Below are positions 1-7,023 of a stretch of 61,723 nucleotides of DNA, in pieces. Origin of the DNA: Clostridiales bacterium. GTDB taxonomy: Bacteria > Bacillota > Clostridia > Saccharofermentanales > Saccharofermentanaceae. Location of the stretch: the NCBI GenBank assembly GCA_017478485.1, contig JAFVDI010000002.1, positions 1-61,723 of the forward strand, given 5' to 3'. The notes beneath the pieces were generated by a model. That model saw only the letters and a program-made list of their open reading frames with translations. It made no database searches and was not told the origin of the DNA. A program made the translations under genes and the position numbers. How positions within the stretch are numbered: the first letter of the stretch is position 1; each line of letters starts with the position of its first letter.

Positions 1-23
1 AATCGATTCTATAGCGTCACTCC

Positions 24-389
24 GTGCCGCGTGAAGCGGAACAGCATGCCAATTGGCATGCTGTTTTCTTTGCTTTACCGAAAGTTACGGAATCGCGTAC
101 CGCTCAACTGGAATTGGTGTACTATTTAAGCGGAATTTGCACTTCTGGAGAAAAGCAGTTGGTTTCACTTTTTAGTTATGTTTATTTAGCCAATCCTGAT
201 AGATGCATGGTTATTATTGATGAACCAGAATTGTCGCTATCTGTAGAGTGGCAGCAGAGTATATTAGAGGATGTAATAAAAAGTGGAAGATGTGGATCAT
301 TAATTGCCGCTACACAGTCACCGTTTGTGTATAATAATTCTCTTCGTAATATTGCAAAAGCTTTGGATACTTTTTTAACAGTGGAGTAA
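24..389 (+). pseudogene. 5'-truncated AAA/ABC-type ATPase (AriA-like remnant)
   Basis: Only the C-terminal part of a RecF/ABC-like AAA ATPase is present. From about base 103 the frame carries an ABC-signature-like segment (TSGEKQLVSLFS), a Walker B strand (MVIIDEPELSLS) and a switch segment (AATQSPFVYNN, where relatives usually have THSP). The P-loop and the N-terminal ~250-400 residues of such proteins are missing. The GTG at 24 has no ribosome site, an in-frame TAG lies at 12-14, and a terminator-like palindrome occupies 40-65, so the reading frame was probably fused to unrelated DNA by a deletion. The TAA at 387-389 is followed three bases later by the DUF4435 gene, the order found in PARIS systems. 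Without a P-loop it should not hydrolyse ATP. A programmed short protein is possible but unlikely. Confidence 0.7.
36..71 (+). terminator. Intrinsic terminator of an upstream gene
   Basis: A perfect 26-base palindrome (40-65) forms an 11-bp stem closed by an AATT loop and is followed by the T-rich stretch TTCTTTGCTTT. Just upstream, frame 2 ends with a TGA at 32-34 after the residues IDSIASLRAA, so this is probably the terminator of a gene whose body lies left of the window. It lies inside the apparent 5' part of the ATPase reading frame, which argues that the first ~25 codons of that frame are not coding. Confidence 0.6.
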
Positions 390-392
390 AAA

Positions 393-1337
393 ATGGGCAT
401 TCTTGAGCAGTTAGATGAGGCTGTTAAACTGCCAAATGTATATTACCATAGATTTTTAACTTCATATAAAAGTGATGCAAATGATGTGTATGTTTTTTGT
501 GAAGGGGATGTTGATTTAAGTTACTATGCAGAACAAGTTGAACGCATTGTTCCTAAAATTATTATTCATAAATTTCCGGTTGAATGTAAGAACAACGTTT
601 TGAAGATTTGGGAATTTATTGACTGGAACAATTATAAGAAAAATAGAGTGTTGTTTTTTGTTGATAGAGACCTCTCATTTTGGGCAGATGAACCTCAGAC
701 ATATGATTCAAATGTGTATATTACAGATGGGTACTCTTTTGAGAATGATGCCGTAACTTTGCATATGTTTGTGAAGTTATTAGAAGATTTATACGGGTTT
801 GCACATTGTTCAGTTGAGGAAAGGAACAAAATAGAAAACTTATATAAAGGAAAATGGAAGTCCTTTGTCGAAGGTTCGTACAATTTGATGGGTTATATTT
901 TATATAAGTATCAATGTTCACATGCTCATACTGCTAAAAGACTTGATGTACGGAAATGCCTGGATTATAGTAGCGATAATATTTGGAAGAAGGTCATAAA
1001 AGATCAATCGAGTGACGAGTACATTAGAGAGCAACTTGGTATAGCTTATATAGAAATTGAAGTGTTGAATCAGTATAAAAAACGATTTCTTGAAGAGAAA
1101 GAACACTACTTTATTCGTGGTAAATGGTGCCTAGAGTTTATGATTGGATTAATGGATTATGTACTTGAACAAGGTGATAGGTATGCTCCTTCATTATTCG
1201 ACGGCAAAACTAAAAAGCCAAAAAAGATTGTAGAGTTAACATCTAGAGGAGCGATGGCTATAATTGCTCCGAGAATGCTTCCTGTTACGTCGTTAGTGGC
1301 ATTTTTGAATGCAAATATAGGAGATCGCGATGAGTAG
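393..1337 (+). CDS. DUF4435 TOPRIM-like protein (AriB-like)
   Basis: This 314-residue protein has the DUF4435 layout: FCEGDVD at residues 35-41 (acidic E37/D39), FFVDRDLSF at 88-96 (D91, D93) and YSFEND near 114-119, matching the acidic TOPRIM-type metal site. In PARIS anti-phage systems a DUF4435 protein (AriB) is held by an upstream AAA ATPase (AriA) and released as a toxic nuclease. That role is inferred here from gene order only. The ATG follows GGAG (382-385) embedded in the end of the ATPase fragment, so translation was coupled to it. The gene is intact although its presumed ATPase partner is truncated. It overlaps the next gene by 8 bases. Base composition is AT-rich compared with the rest of the window. 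Confidence 0.75.
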   Translation: MGILEQLDEAVKLPNVYYHRFLTSYKSDANDVYVFCEGDVDLSYYAEQVERIVPKIIIHKFPVECKNNVLKIWEFIDWNNYKKNRVLFFVDRDLSFWADEPQTYDSNVYITDGYSFENDAVTLHMFVKLLEDLYGFAHCSVEERNKIENLYKGKWKSFVEGSYNLMGYILYKYQCSHAHTAKRLDVRKCLDYSSDNIWKKVIKDQSSDEYIREQLGIAYIEIEVLNQYKKRFLEEKEHYFIRGKWCLEFMIGLMDYVLEQGDRYAPSLFDGKTKKPKKIVELTSRGAMAIIAPRMLPVTSLVAFLNANIGDRDE

Positions 1338-1848
1338 AAAAATTATACTATCTGGTGTTCATGGCGTAGGAAAGGGATATTTCATAAAGAGTAGACTTGC
1401 ACACATCAGAAATTTAACGGTTATTTCAGCGAGTGAAATAATAGCCCAATATCATGATGCTGAAGATGCTGGGAATAAACGTGTGAAAAATGTAGGGGAA
1501 AATCAAAAGTTGCTATTCGAAACATTAAAAATATATTTTGAAAAACACAAGGAAACAGTACTTTTAGATGGCCATTTGGTTATCTTAGATGAAAATGATA
1601 GTATTCAACGAATTCCCTTAAGTTTTTTTGAAGGAATGTTTGACACAATTATTCTTCTTCAAGATGACGTTGACTCGATATATGACAAGATGTATAAACG
1701 TGATGGTGTTCATAAACTTGAAAAGAATCTAATAGAGCAAATTCAAGAAAAAGAAAGAGAGTATGCAAAAGAATTGGAGCAACAAGGAATAGAAGTATGC
1801 TATATAACAGCTTCTTCTAAAGAGGAAACATACAGCCATCTGTTTTAG
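1330..1848 (+). CDS. Small P-loop NTPase / kinase-like protein
   Basis: This 172-residue protein begins with a beta strand and the loop GVHGVGKG (residues 9-16), the shape of an adenylate-kinase-like or AAA-type nucleotide-binding loop. The usual Ser/Thr after the lysine is Gly. LLDGHLVIL near residues 78-86 could be the Walker B strand, with DTIILLQDD following. The C-terminal half is charged and probably helical (EQIQEKEREYAKELEQQ). It starts inside the end of the DUF4435 gene (8-base overlap), so the two are translationally coupled. Its role is unknown; position suggests an accessory factor or regulator of the ATPase/DUF4435 pair, possibly a nucleotide or RNA kinase. Confidence 0.6.
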   Translation: MSRKIILSGVHGVGKGYFIKSRLAHIRNLTVISASEIIAQYHDAEDAGNKRVKNVGENQKLLFETLKIYFEKHKETVLLDGHLVILDENDSIQRIPLSFFEGMFDTIILLQDDVDSIYDKMYKRDGVHKLEKNLIEQIQEKEREYAKELEQQGIEVCYITASSKEETYSHLF

Positions 1849-1861
1849 GAGGTAGGGCAAA

Positions 1862-2928
1862 ATGGAATACCCTAATTTACTTCATCTTGGGTTTAGAGAG
1901 ATAGATCTTTCAGATCATTTTTTTGATTCCTTGAAAGAGGACTATGAAGACTTTGAAAACTGGTACGAAAGAAAGCATATCATGAAGATGCTTATGTTCA
2001 ATATGATAATGATAATAATTTGCATGGTTTTCTTTATTTAAAAATGGAAGAAAAAAAAATAGTAGAAGATGTAATTCCCAATATTGTGGCAGAGAGAATA
2101 TTGAAGGTTGGTACTTTCAAAATAGATGCACATGGAACTAGACTGGGAGAGCAATTTTTGAAAATCCTATTCGATTATGCAATTGATAAAAATGCGGATG
2201 TATGTTATGTGACTATATTTGAAAAGTATGAGGGATTAATTAAATTAATAAGTCGATATGGATTCAAAGAGTGGGGAATAAAAGAAAAAGACGGAAAGAA
2301 GGAGAAAGTTTTTCTTAAAAATATGCGCACTTATGTTGGTGACATTTATGAAGATTATCCTTTTGTTACCTGTAAAGGTACCCGTAAGTATCTTTTGAGT
2401 GTTTATCCTAAGTATCATACAAAATTATTTCCAGAATCTATTCTTACTAATGAGAGCAGAAATATAATTAAGGATATTTCATATACAAATTCAATCCAAA
2501 AGAATTATGTATGTTCTATACAAGGCGTGGAAGCTATTAAAAAGGGTGATTTGTTAGTGATGTATAGAACTGCAGAGAATGGTAGAACTGCAGAATATTC
2601 GGCTGTGGCAACAACAGTTTGTACAGTGACGGATGTAAGGCAACAAGATTCATTTAAAAGTTTTGAGGACTTCTATTCTTTTACTAGTAGATATACGGTT
2701 TTTGATCAAGAAGATCTTGAATTTTGGTATAGACGCGGAGGATTAAAAGTCATCAGCATGGTGTATAATTTCCCTTTAAAAAAAAGAATCGTTAGGCACG
2801 AATTAATTGAACGGATTGGACTAAATAGAGATAATTATTGGGGGTTCTTCCCATTGTCGGACGATGAGTTTGTTGACATTGTAATGCAGGGGCAGGCAAT
2901 AGAATATATCCGCCAGAACGAGTATTAG
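1862..2928 (+). pseudogene. Frameshifted GNAT-PUA-like two-domain protein
   Basis: A well-placed ribosome site (AGGAGG at 1847-1852) precedes ATG 1862, and the frame encodes MEYPNLLHLGFREIDLSD up to ERK at about 1975. From there the protein continues in another frame (YHEDAYVQYDNDNNLHGFLYLKMEE...) to the stop at 2928. One missing base next to 1975-1976 restores a single ~355-residue protein. The N-terminal ~155 residues look like a GNAT acetyltransferase fold (HGTRLGEQFLKILFDYA resembles the acetyl-CoA loop). The C-terminal ~190 residues look like an EVE/ASCH-type PUA domain. A downstream ATG at 2020 could still give a shortened product. A sequencing error is an equal explanation for the lost base. 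Confidence 0.65.
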
Positions 2929-2993
2929 GAAGATACTTGTGGTTATATTGGAATTTAGCATAAATTATTAAATGTATAGGCACTGGGGGAACT

Positions 2994-3368
2994 ATGTGTT
3001 CAGTATTAATGTCAATCAGACCTGAATTTGTTCATCAGATTATGGCTGGAAAAAAGAAATATGAATATAGGAAGAAGGTTTGTAAGAAAAATATAGATAG
3101 GATATACATTTATTCCACGGTTCCTGTTTGTAAAATTGTCGGAGAGGCAGAGGTAGAATCGGTGTTAATAAAGACTCCGGAGGAACTATGGGAAAAAACA
3201 AAAGATGAAGCTGGAATTGACAAAGATTTTTACGATAGCTATTACGCAAATAGAGAAGAGGCTGTTGCTTATAAATTAAATAATATTAAGCGATATAAAA
3301 AGCCTAAGACATTAAAGGAGTTCGGTGTAAATGTTGCTCCGCAATCTTACCAATATATTGAGTTTTGA
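2994..3368 (+). CDS. ASCH/PUA-like domain protein
   Basis: This 124-residue protein opens with SIRPEFVHQIMAGKKKYEYRKK, the pattern of ASCH-type PUA-fold proteins (S-x-[KR]-P-x4-I-x2-G-x-K-x-x-E-x-R). Such domains bind RNA or modified nucleotides. The remainder includes IYIYSTVPVCKIVGEAEV, the second core strand pair of the fold, and a lysine-rich C-terminus. The ATG follows GGGGGA at 2986-2991. It lies 65 bases after the frameshifted GNAT-PUA gene on the same strand, suggesting one transcript and a shared role, perhaps recognising modified RNA or DNA. The specific target cannot be read from the sequence. Confidence 0.65.
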   Translation: MCSVLMSIRPEFVHQIMAGKKKYEYRKKVCKKNIDRIYIYSTVPVCKIVGEAEVESVLIKTPEELWEKTKDEAGIDKDFYDSYYANREEAVAYKLNNIKRYKKPKTLKEFGVNVAPQSYQYIEF

Positions 3369-3446
3369 ATGAAAATAGGATTACAATTTGAGGACAGGAG
3401 CATTTAAACTATATGATAATAGTATATGGTCTTCTGTCAATAAATC

Positions 3447-3470
3447 GGCCAACATAAAATGAGAGATTTT
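3447..3470. repeat. IS3 left terminal inverted repeat
   Basis: GGCCAACATAAAATGAGAGA begins this arm. It matches the reverse complement of 4722-4745 at 20 of 24 bases and lies directly against the orfB stop codon, as is usual for IS3 elements. Confidence 0.75.
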
Positions 3471-4303
3471 CAACTTACTTTCCTTTCAAGTTCAAGATTA
3501 AGAGATTCATAAAGAGATTCAAATTGGTCCGGGGACATATAGTTACAGTGACTGTGAATTCTCGTGGTGTTATAGAAGGTCTCAATATACTCAAAAACAA
3601 GCCTGTAAGCTTGGTTATAGTTTAGGATTGAGAATCGGTTGAGCCATTCTCTCTTAATAAGTGAGTGGAAGGATTCGATGCACGCATTGTCGTAAGGATA
3701 CCCTGTGTGGCTGTAGCTTAATTGGAAGCGCTCAGTGGCTTCACGGTATGCTTTAGAAACGTATTGGCTGCCTCTGTCGGAATGCAGGATCAACGGTAAA
3801 TCAGTGTTGCGTCTTGATTTTGCTTTTTCTATTGTGTTGAGAACGCTGGATACTTCCATGTTGCCAGAAAGCGTCCAAGCGATAATCTTGCGCGAATAAA
3901 GGTCCATTATGCTGTTGAGATATACAAAGCCGTCGTAAGTCCAGATATAGGTGATATCGGTACACCACACTGCGTTAGGGCGTTCCGGGTTAAATTGTTC
4001 GTCGAGGATATTGTGAAGGTCTTTACTGAAATCAGAATCTCTGGTTGTGGTGGTCCAATGTTTCATCCATTGAGCTCGTATCCCCATTTCTTTCATGTAT
4101 TTGCCGACAGTGCGCTCACAAATCTTAATCCCTCGCTTATTGAGTTCTTTTGTAATCTTTGGAGCACCGTAGTTTTGCCTAGACTTGTCGTATATAGAGC
4201 GTATTTCGGTCTTGATTTCTTCTTTGCGCCGTTGACGTTTAGAAGGCTTGTGGCTAATGAAAGCCTTGTAGCCGGAATAAGAGACGCCGAGAACCTTCAG
4301 CAT
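3470..4303 (-). CDS. IS3 transposase OrfB, rve/DDE catalytic domain
   Basis: This 277-residue frame carries the IS3 integrase core. An HTH_21-like segment (YGAPKITKELNKRGI) comes first, followed by the catalytic triad in its usual contexts: D in WCTDITYIW, D in LHSDRGSQYVS and E in ACIESFHSLIKRE. The frame is open well upstream of its first ATG (4303), as expected if it is normally made as an OrfAB fusion by -1 frameshifting from orfA at 4408-4414. The ATG at 4303 lacks a good ribosome site. Expected activity is DNA strand cleavage and transfer at the element's ends. Confidence 0.9.
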   Translation of the reverse strand: MLKVLGVSYSGYKAFISHKPSKRQRRKEEIKTEIRSIYDKSRQNYGAPKITKELNKRGIKICERTVGKYMKEMGIRAQWMKHWTTTTRDSDFSKDLHNILDEQFNPERPNAVWCTDITYIWTYDGFVYLNSIMDLYSRKIIAWTLSGNMEVSSVLNTIEKAKSRRNTDLPLILHSDRGSQYVSKAYREATERFQLSYSHTGYPYDNACIESFHSLIKREWLNRFSILNYNQAYRLVFEYIETFYNTTRIHSHCNYMSPDQFESLYESLNLELERKVS

Positions 4304-4380
4304 TCCGGAAACAGAGAACGGGCGTCTTTTTATTTTGAGAATCTCTGCTTTGGCAGCCGTTTCAATATAGATAGCAGTTG

Positions 4381-4680
4381 TCAGTCTTTGCCCAGAATGC
4401 CGATGGCTTTTTTTAAGACATCAAGTGCGTCTTGTGTGTCACGAAGTTCGCGCTTAAGACGAGCGATTTCTTTCTGTTCATCCGATGCGTAATTACCGGA
4501 ACCGCGAACGGGGATATCACCTTCGTTATCACGATACTGTGAGAGCCATCTGGAAAGTGTGGTAATGCTGATACCGAGATTCTTGGCACATTCTACTTGA
4601 GTCAGATCAGGATGATCTTTGACATACTGAACAGTATCAAGTTTAAACTGTTTGCTATGTTGTTTGTTCTTTCTGGCCAT
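4381..4680 (-). CDS. IS3 transposase OrfA, helix-turn-helix
   Basis: This 99-residue protein contains an HTH_Tnp_1-like domain (FKLDTVQYVKDHPDLTQVE then LGISITTLSRWLSQYR) that binds the element's ends, followed by a leucine-zipper helix (EIARLKRELRDTQDALDVLKKAIGIL) typical of IS3 OrfA. Its ATG is preceded by AGGAGG at 4691-4696. The 3' end contains an A7 run where ribosomes can shift -1 into the orfB frame. Confidence 0.9.
   Translation of the reverse strand: MARKNKQHSKQFKLDTVQYVKDHPDLTQVECAKNLGISITTLSRWLSQYRDNEGDIPVRGSGNYASDEQKEIARLKRELRDTQDALDVLKKAIGILGKD
4408..4414 (-). promoter_or_regulatory. -1 ribosomal frameshift site (A7)
   Basis: On the coding strand orfA reads TTA AAA AAA GCC and a -1 slip continues as AGC CAT CGG in the orfB frame. 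That frame stays open through residues HSGQRLTTAIYIETAAKAEI into OrfB. The A7 tract upstream of the orfA stop is the classical IS3 slippery site. The frameshift itself is inferred, not observed. Confidence 0.75.
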
Positions 4681-4721
4681 GTAACGGAAACCTCCTGTTC
4701 CTTATGATACAATGGTTTAAA

Positions 4722-4745
4722 AAAATCAGTCATTTTATTTTGGCT
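4722..4745. repeat. IS3 right terminal inverted repeat
   Basis: This is the inverted partner of 3447-3470, with shared GCCAA, ATAAAATGA and GATTTT blocks when read on the minus strand. It lies about 40 bases upstream of the orfA start. Confidence 0.75.
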
Positions 4746-4948
4746 AGAAAGAATACTAACATCAATAAGAGTATCGAATGTTACGCAAAAGAGGTGCGAA
4801 AAGAACAAATATAAGCGTTTTGTTTACTTTGTACAAAGCTTAGAACACACGGTCTTAACATACTGGATGAAGGTAGTAGTTTGTATTATTGATATGTACA
4901 TGCATATGATATATGATAAATATGATACAAAATGCATGGAGATTAATT

Positions 4949-5149
4949 ATGACATATGATGAAGTTGGCAGGAAAGCTACCGAAAAGTACAGAAAGAAGT
5001 TTGATTTGATCCAAATCCGTGTTGAGCAGGGTGAAAGAGATATAATCTGTCAACATGCCAAGCAACAAGGAGAATCAATTAATAAATTCATTAACCGGGC
5101 CATAAAGGAGACAATTGAACGAGATCAGAATAGTCCACAGAATGAATAA
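4949..5149 (+). CDS. Ribbon-helix-helix (Arc/CopG-like) protein
   Basis: This 66-residue protein (MTYDEVGRKATEKYRKKFD...) has a predicted beta strand (LIQIRVEQGERD), then helix ICQHAKQQGESINKFINRAIKETIERD, the ribbon-helix-helix layout of Arc/CopG DNA-binding proteins and many antitoxins. GGAG at 4937-4941 places the start at 4949; an earlier in-frame ATG at 4913 has no ribosome site. Such proteins usually repress their own promoter and often pair with a toxin, but no toxin-like gene is adjacent. The IS element lies just upstream and may have separated it from a former partner. Confidence 0.7.
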   Translation: MTYDEVGRKATEKYRKKFDLIQIRVEQGERDIICQHAKQQGESINKFINRAIKETIERDQNSPQNE

Positions 5150-5289
5150 AAGCGTGACCAATTATTGACCCAAAAATTCTTTGTAAAACAAAATCAAGGG
5201 GATAATGTATATATAAAAATATGTTATATAAAAGATATGTAGTTATAAATACGCTGTTTTTTGCTACCATGGTTGAGTACGAATAAAAA

Positions 5290-5370
5290 GCTCGCACCCG
5301 CTTCCTCGCTAAGGTCCTCCGCGCGAGCAAAGCTCGCTTGTGCGGAAGTCCGCTCGAAACCGGGTGTTCG
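5290..5370. repeat. Structured intergenic repeat, copy 1
   Basis: This GC-richer, self-complementary segment contains CTCGCTAAGGTCC (5305-5317) and GCTCGCTTGTGCGGAA (5332-5347), flanked by complementary CACCCG/CGGGTG arms (about 5296-5301 and 5371-5376). The same two core blocks, with A/T and G/A changes and a 5-base shorter spacer, recur at 36607-36644. A shorter piece sharing GCACCCGCTT is at about 6265-6275. The 287-base gap 5150-5436 otherwise holds only a terminator hairpin; no gene is seen. Confidence 0.6.
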
Positions 5371-5397
5371 CTTGGAATTTGCACAAATCACTTGGAG

Positions 5398-5420
5398 GCC
5401 CCTAAACCAGGGGCTTTCAT
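5398..5420 (+). terminator. Terminator-like hairpin
   Basis: GCCCC (5398-5402) pairs with GGGGC (5410-5414) around a TAAACCA loop and is followed by TTTCATT. It lies just before the GNAT ribosome site, so it would separate that gene from transcription arriving from the left, or act as an attenuator. Confidence 0.4.
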
Positions 5421-5436
5421 TAGATTGAGGAATAGT

Positions 5437-5904
5437 ATGGAGCAAACTGGCAAGAACTTCTTGATAAGAAAAGCTGCAATTGAAGATATTTCCAGGATTG
5501 CCGAGATCCTGGTCTTTGTTAAGCGCATGAATTACCGCGTTATCTTCAGGAACGACGCTGTTTCCTTTGGAGAGATCCAGGTTCTCCCTGTAGCCGAGCA
5601 GTATTCTGATCCGGAGATCCTTGGAAACATCTGGGTTTATGAAGCTGACGGTATCGTTAAGGGCCTTATCCGGATAGTGGGAAAAGAAGTGGTCGAACTG
5701 TATGTGGAGCATTTCTTTCAGGGACAGGGCATAGGCGCGGAATTGATAGAATATGCCAAAAAGGAACATGACGCTAAATTCTTGTGGGTGCTTGAGAAGA
5801 ATGCAGATGCGATCAGGTTCTATGAGGCCCACGGATTTCATATTACCGGTAACAAGAAGCTTGAAGAAGGCACTTCTGAATACAAAGTGATGATGGAGCG
5901 GTAA
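5437..5904 (+). CDS. GNAT family N-acetyltransferase
   Basis: This 155-residue protein starts at ATG 5437 behind GAGG (5427-5430); the frame is open further upstream but that part lies over the repeat and hairpin. LIRKAAIEDISRIAEI is the usual GNAT N-terminal strand and helix, VVELYVEHFFQGQGIGAELIEYAKK contains the acetyl-CoA pyrophosphate loop (Q-x-x-G-x-G), and NADAIRFYEAHGFHITG is the conserved C-terminal motif. The protein resembles small-molecule or toxin-resistance acetyltransferases; the substrate is unknown. The next gene starts 6 bases after its stop. Confidence 0.85.
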   Translation: MEQTGKNFLIRKAAIEDISRIAEILVFVKRMNYRVIFRNDAVSFGEIQVLPVAEQYSDPEILGNIWVYEADGIVKGLIRIVGKEVVELYVEHFFQGQGIGAELIEYAKKEHDAKFLWVLEKNADAIRFYEAHGFHITGNKKLEEGTSEYKVMMER

Positions 5905-5910
5905 TACTTT

Positions 5911-6249
5911 ATGAACGACAACTACATTGATCAGTTCGGCAACAGCAAGGAATCCGGAAGGTCAAGGGATTCAAACTCCTACCGTGTTCCTCTTGTTATG
6001 GCCATACTCTCCTTTGCTTGTTTTGCGGTTTACCTGCTGAGTGCGTTTGGCACCAGGAGTGTGATCATGTGTGTTGTCTACTTTGTTCCAATATTCTCGA
6101 TTATCGGTTTGATTTTCTCATTTACTACAAGAGACTCAAGAGATTATCACCATGCAATTTGGCTTGCGGGATTGATCGGTTGTGCGCTTAGTCTGGTATT
6201 GATGGTTCTTTTATATTTCGGCACTATGATGGCATTGGCGCAGCATTAA
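5911..6249 (+). CDS. Small three-helix membrane protein
   Basis: This 112-residue protein has a hydrophilic N-terminal ~25 residues followed by three predicted membrane helices (about 27-46, 50-71 and 82-106). It is not recognised as a named family; it resembles the small DUF4190-like membrane domains of Gram-positive bacteria. It sits 6 bases after the GNAT gene and probably shares its transcript, using GGAG at about 5895 within that gene as ribosome site. The function is unknown. Confidence 0.65.
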   Translation: MNDNYIDQFGNSKESGRSRDSNSYRVPLVMAILSFACFAVYLLSAFGTRSVIMCVVYFVPIFSIIGLIFSFTTRDSRDYHHAIWLAGLIGCALSLVLMVLLYFGTMMALAQH

Positions 6250-6400
6250 ATCGCTCGAAAACAAGCACCCGCTTAAATGAATGCTCATCACTGTTCGCGA
6301 TATTCGAAATAATTATATCGAAAAACGATAAAATTTAATTGCGATTCAACAACATGTGTGCTACGATTGCATCATAAGGAACAGCCTGGGAGGAGTGAAC

Positions 6401-6910
6401 ATGAAAAATAAGACAGTACGCACTGTGTTAATAGTACTTGCGGCCATTGCTGCCTTCTTTCTTTTGGTCATGATTGCTTTCGCGCCAATGACGACTTTTC
6501 AATGGCATGGAAATCTGTCTTCGGAAGACCGTGTGTCGCTTGCCGAACAGGCACTCATGCCGCGGATAGCTGATTACGTTGAGCGATACGGAACAAGAGG
6601 TTTCCAGGATCCTGATCTGCAGATAGAAACGGTAAAATTCAGCAGTTTGGAAGAAATGGCAGAAAAACTCAAGCTTGGGAGAGCGATCGATGAGCTGAAT
6701 GCAGCAAAAGGTTCAGACAAAAAGGTCAAAAATGAGGCCACATATGAGCTTGAGTCTGTAAGACCTTGTGATGGCGGTTCTTCAAAGATCATAGTCGACA
6801 TTTCGCTGGTCGGTCCTGATCCGCAGAGAACAGATTGGACGTGGCATTACAGCGTCCAAGAATACAAAGACGGAAGCTGCCGGTTTATTGTACGCGTCGT
6901 GCCGTCCTGA
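6401..6910 (+). CDS. Membrane-anchored protein of unknown function
   Basis: Translation most likely starts at ATG 6401 behind AGGAG (6390-6394), giving 169 residues. A single N-terminal helix (about residues 7-30, TVLIVLAAIAAFFLLVMIAF) is followed by an extracellular domain with mixed helix and strand. No catalytic motif or family is recognised. It stands alone between two intergenic regions, with a short AACCCTTG/CAAGGGGTT hairpin at 6931-6951 downstream. It could be a secreted lipid-free anchor protein; confidence is in the reading frame, not the function. Confidence 0.6.
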   Translation: MKNKTVRTVLIVLAAIAAFFLLVMIAFAPMTTFQWHGNLSSEDRVSLAEQALMPRIADYVERYGTRGFQDPDLQIETVKFSSLEEMAEKLKLGRAIDELNAAKGSDKKVKNEATYELESVRPCDGGSSKIIVDISLVGPDPQRTDWTWHYSVQEYKDGSCRFIVRVVPS

Positions 6911-7023
6911 TCATGAGATGGATACCTGCAAACCCTTGAAAACAAGGGGTTCTACCAACGGTCGATTGTCAGTATGAACAGGAACTGATAGATTTAGGAC
7001 AAGAAAACCATCGGAGAATTCTA

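Larger units (their letters stand above)
3445..4746 (-). mobile_element. IS3-family (IS150-like) insertion sequence
   Basis: The element is about 1.3 kb, transcribed leftward, with orfA (4680-4381) and orfB (4303-3470) in the usual IS3 arrangement. Related terminal inverted repeats are visible at 3447-3470 and 4722-4745, matching at 20 of 24 positions, with the block ATAAAATGA in the middle of each. Outer limits are uncertain by a few bases, and no convincing target duplication can be paired. Both ORFs are uninterrupted and the DDE residues are present, so it may still be active. It sits at the right side of the AT-rich island, between the ASCH gene and the orphan ribbon-helix-helix gene. Confidence 0.85.

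Noticed and set aside
3420..4760. Target site duplication flanking the IS3 element
   Set aside because: Bases just outside the two inverted repeats do not match in any register tried.
5224..5841. 205-residue minus-strand ORF over the first GNAT gene
   Set aside because: It lies antisense to a well-supported GNAT gene, has no ribosome site and no recognisable motif.
6931..6951. AACCCTTG/CAAGGGGTT hairpin after the gene at 6401
   Set aside because: The stem lacks a following T run, so it does not qualify as an intrinsic terminator.
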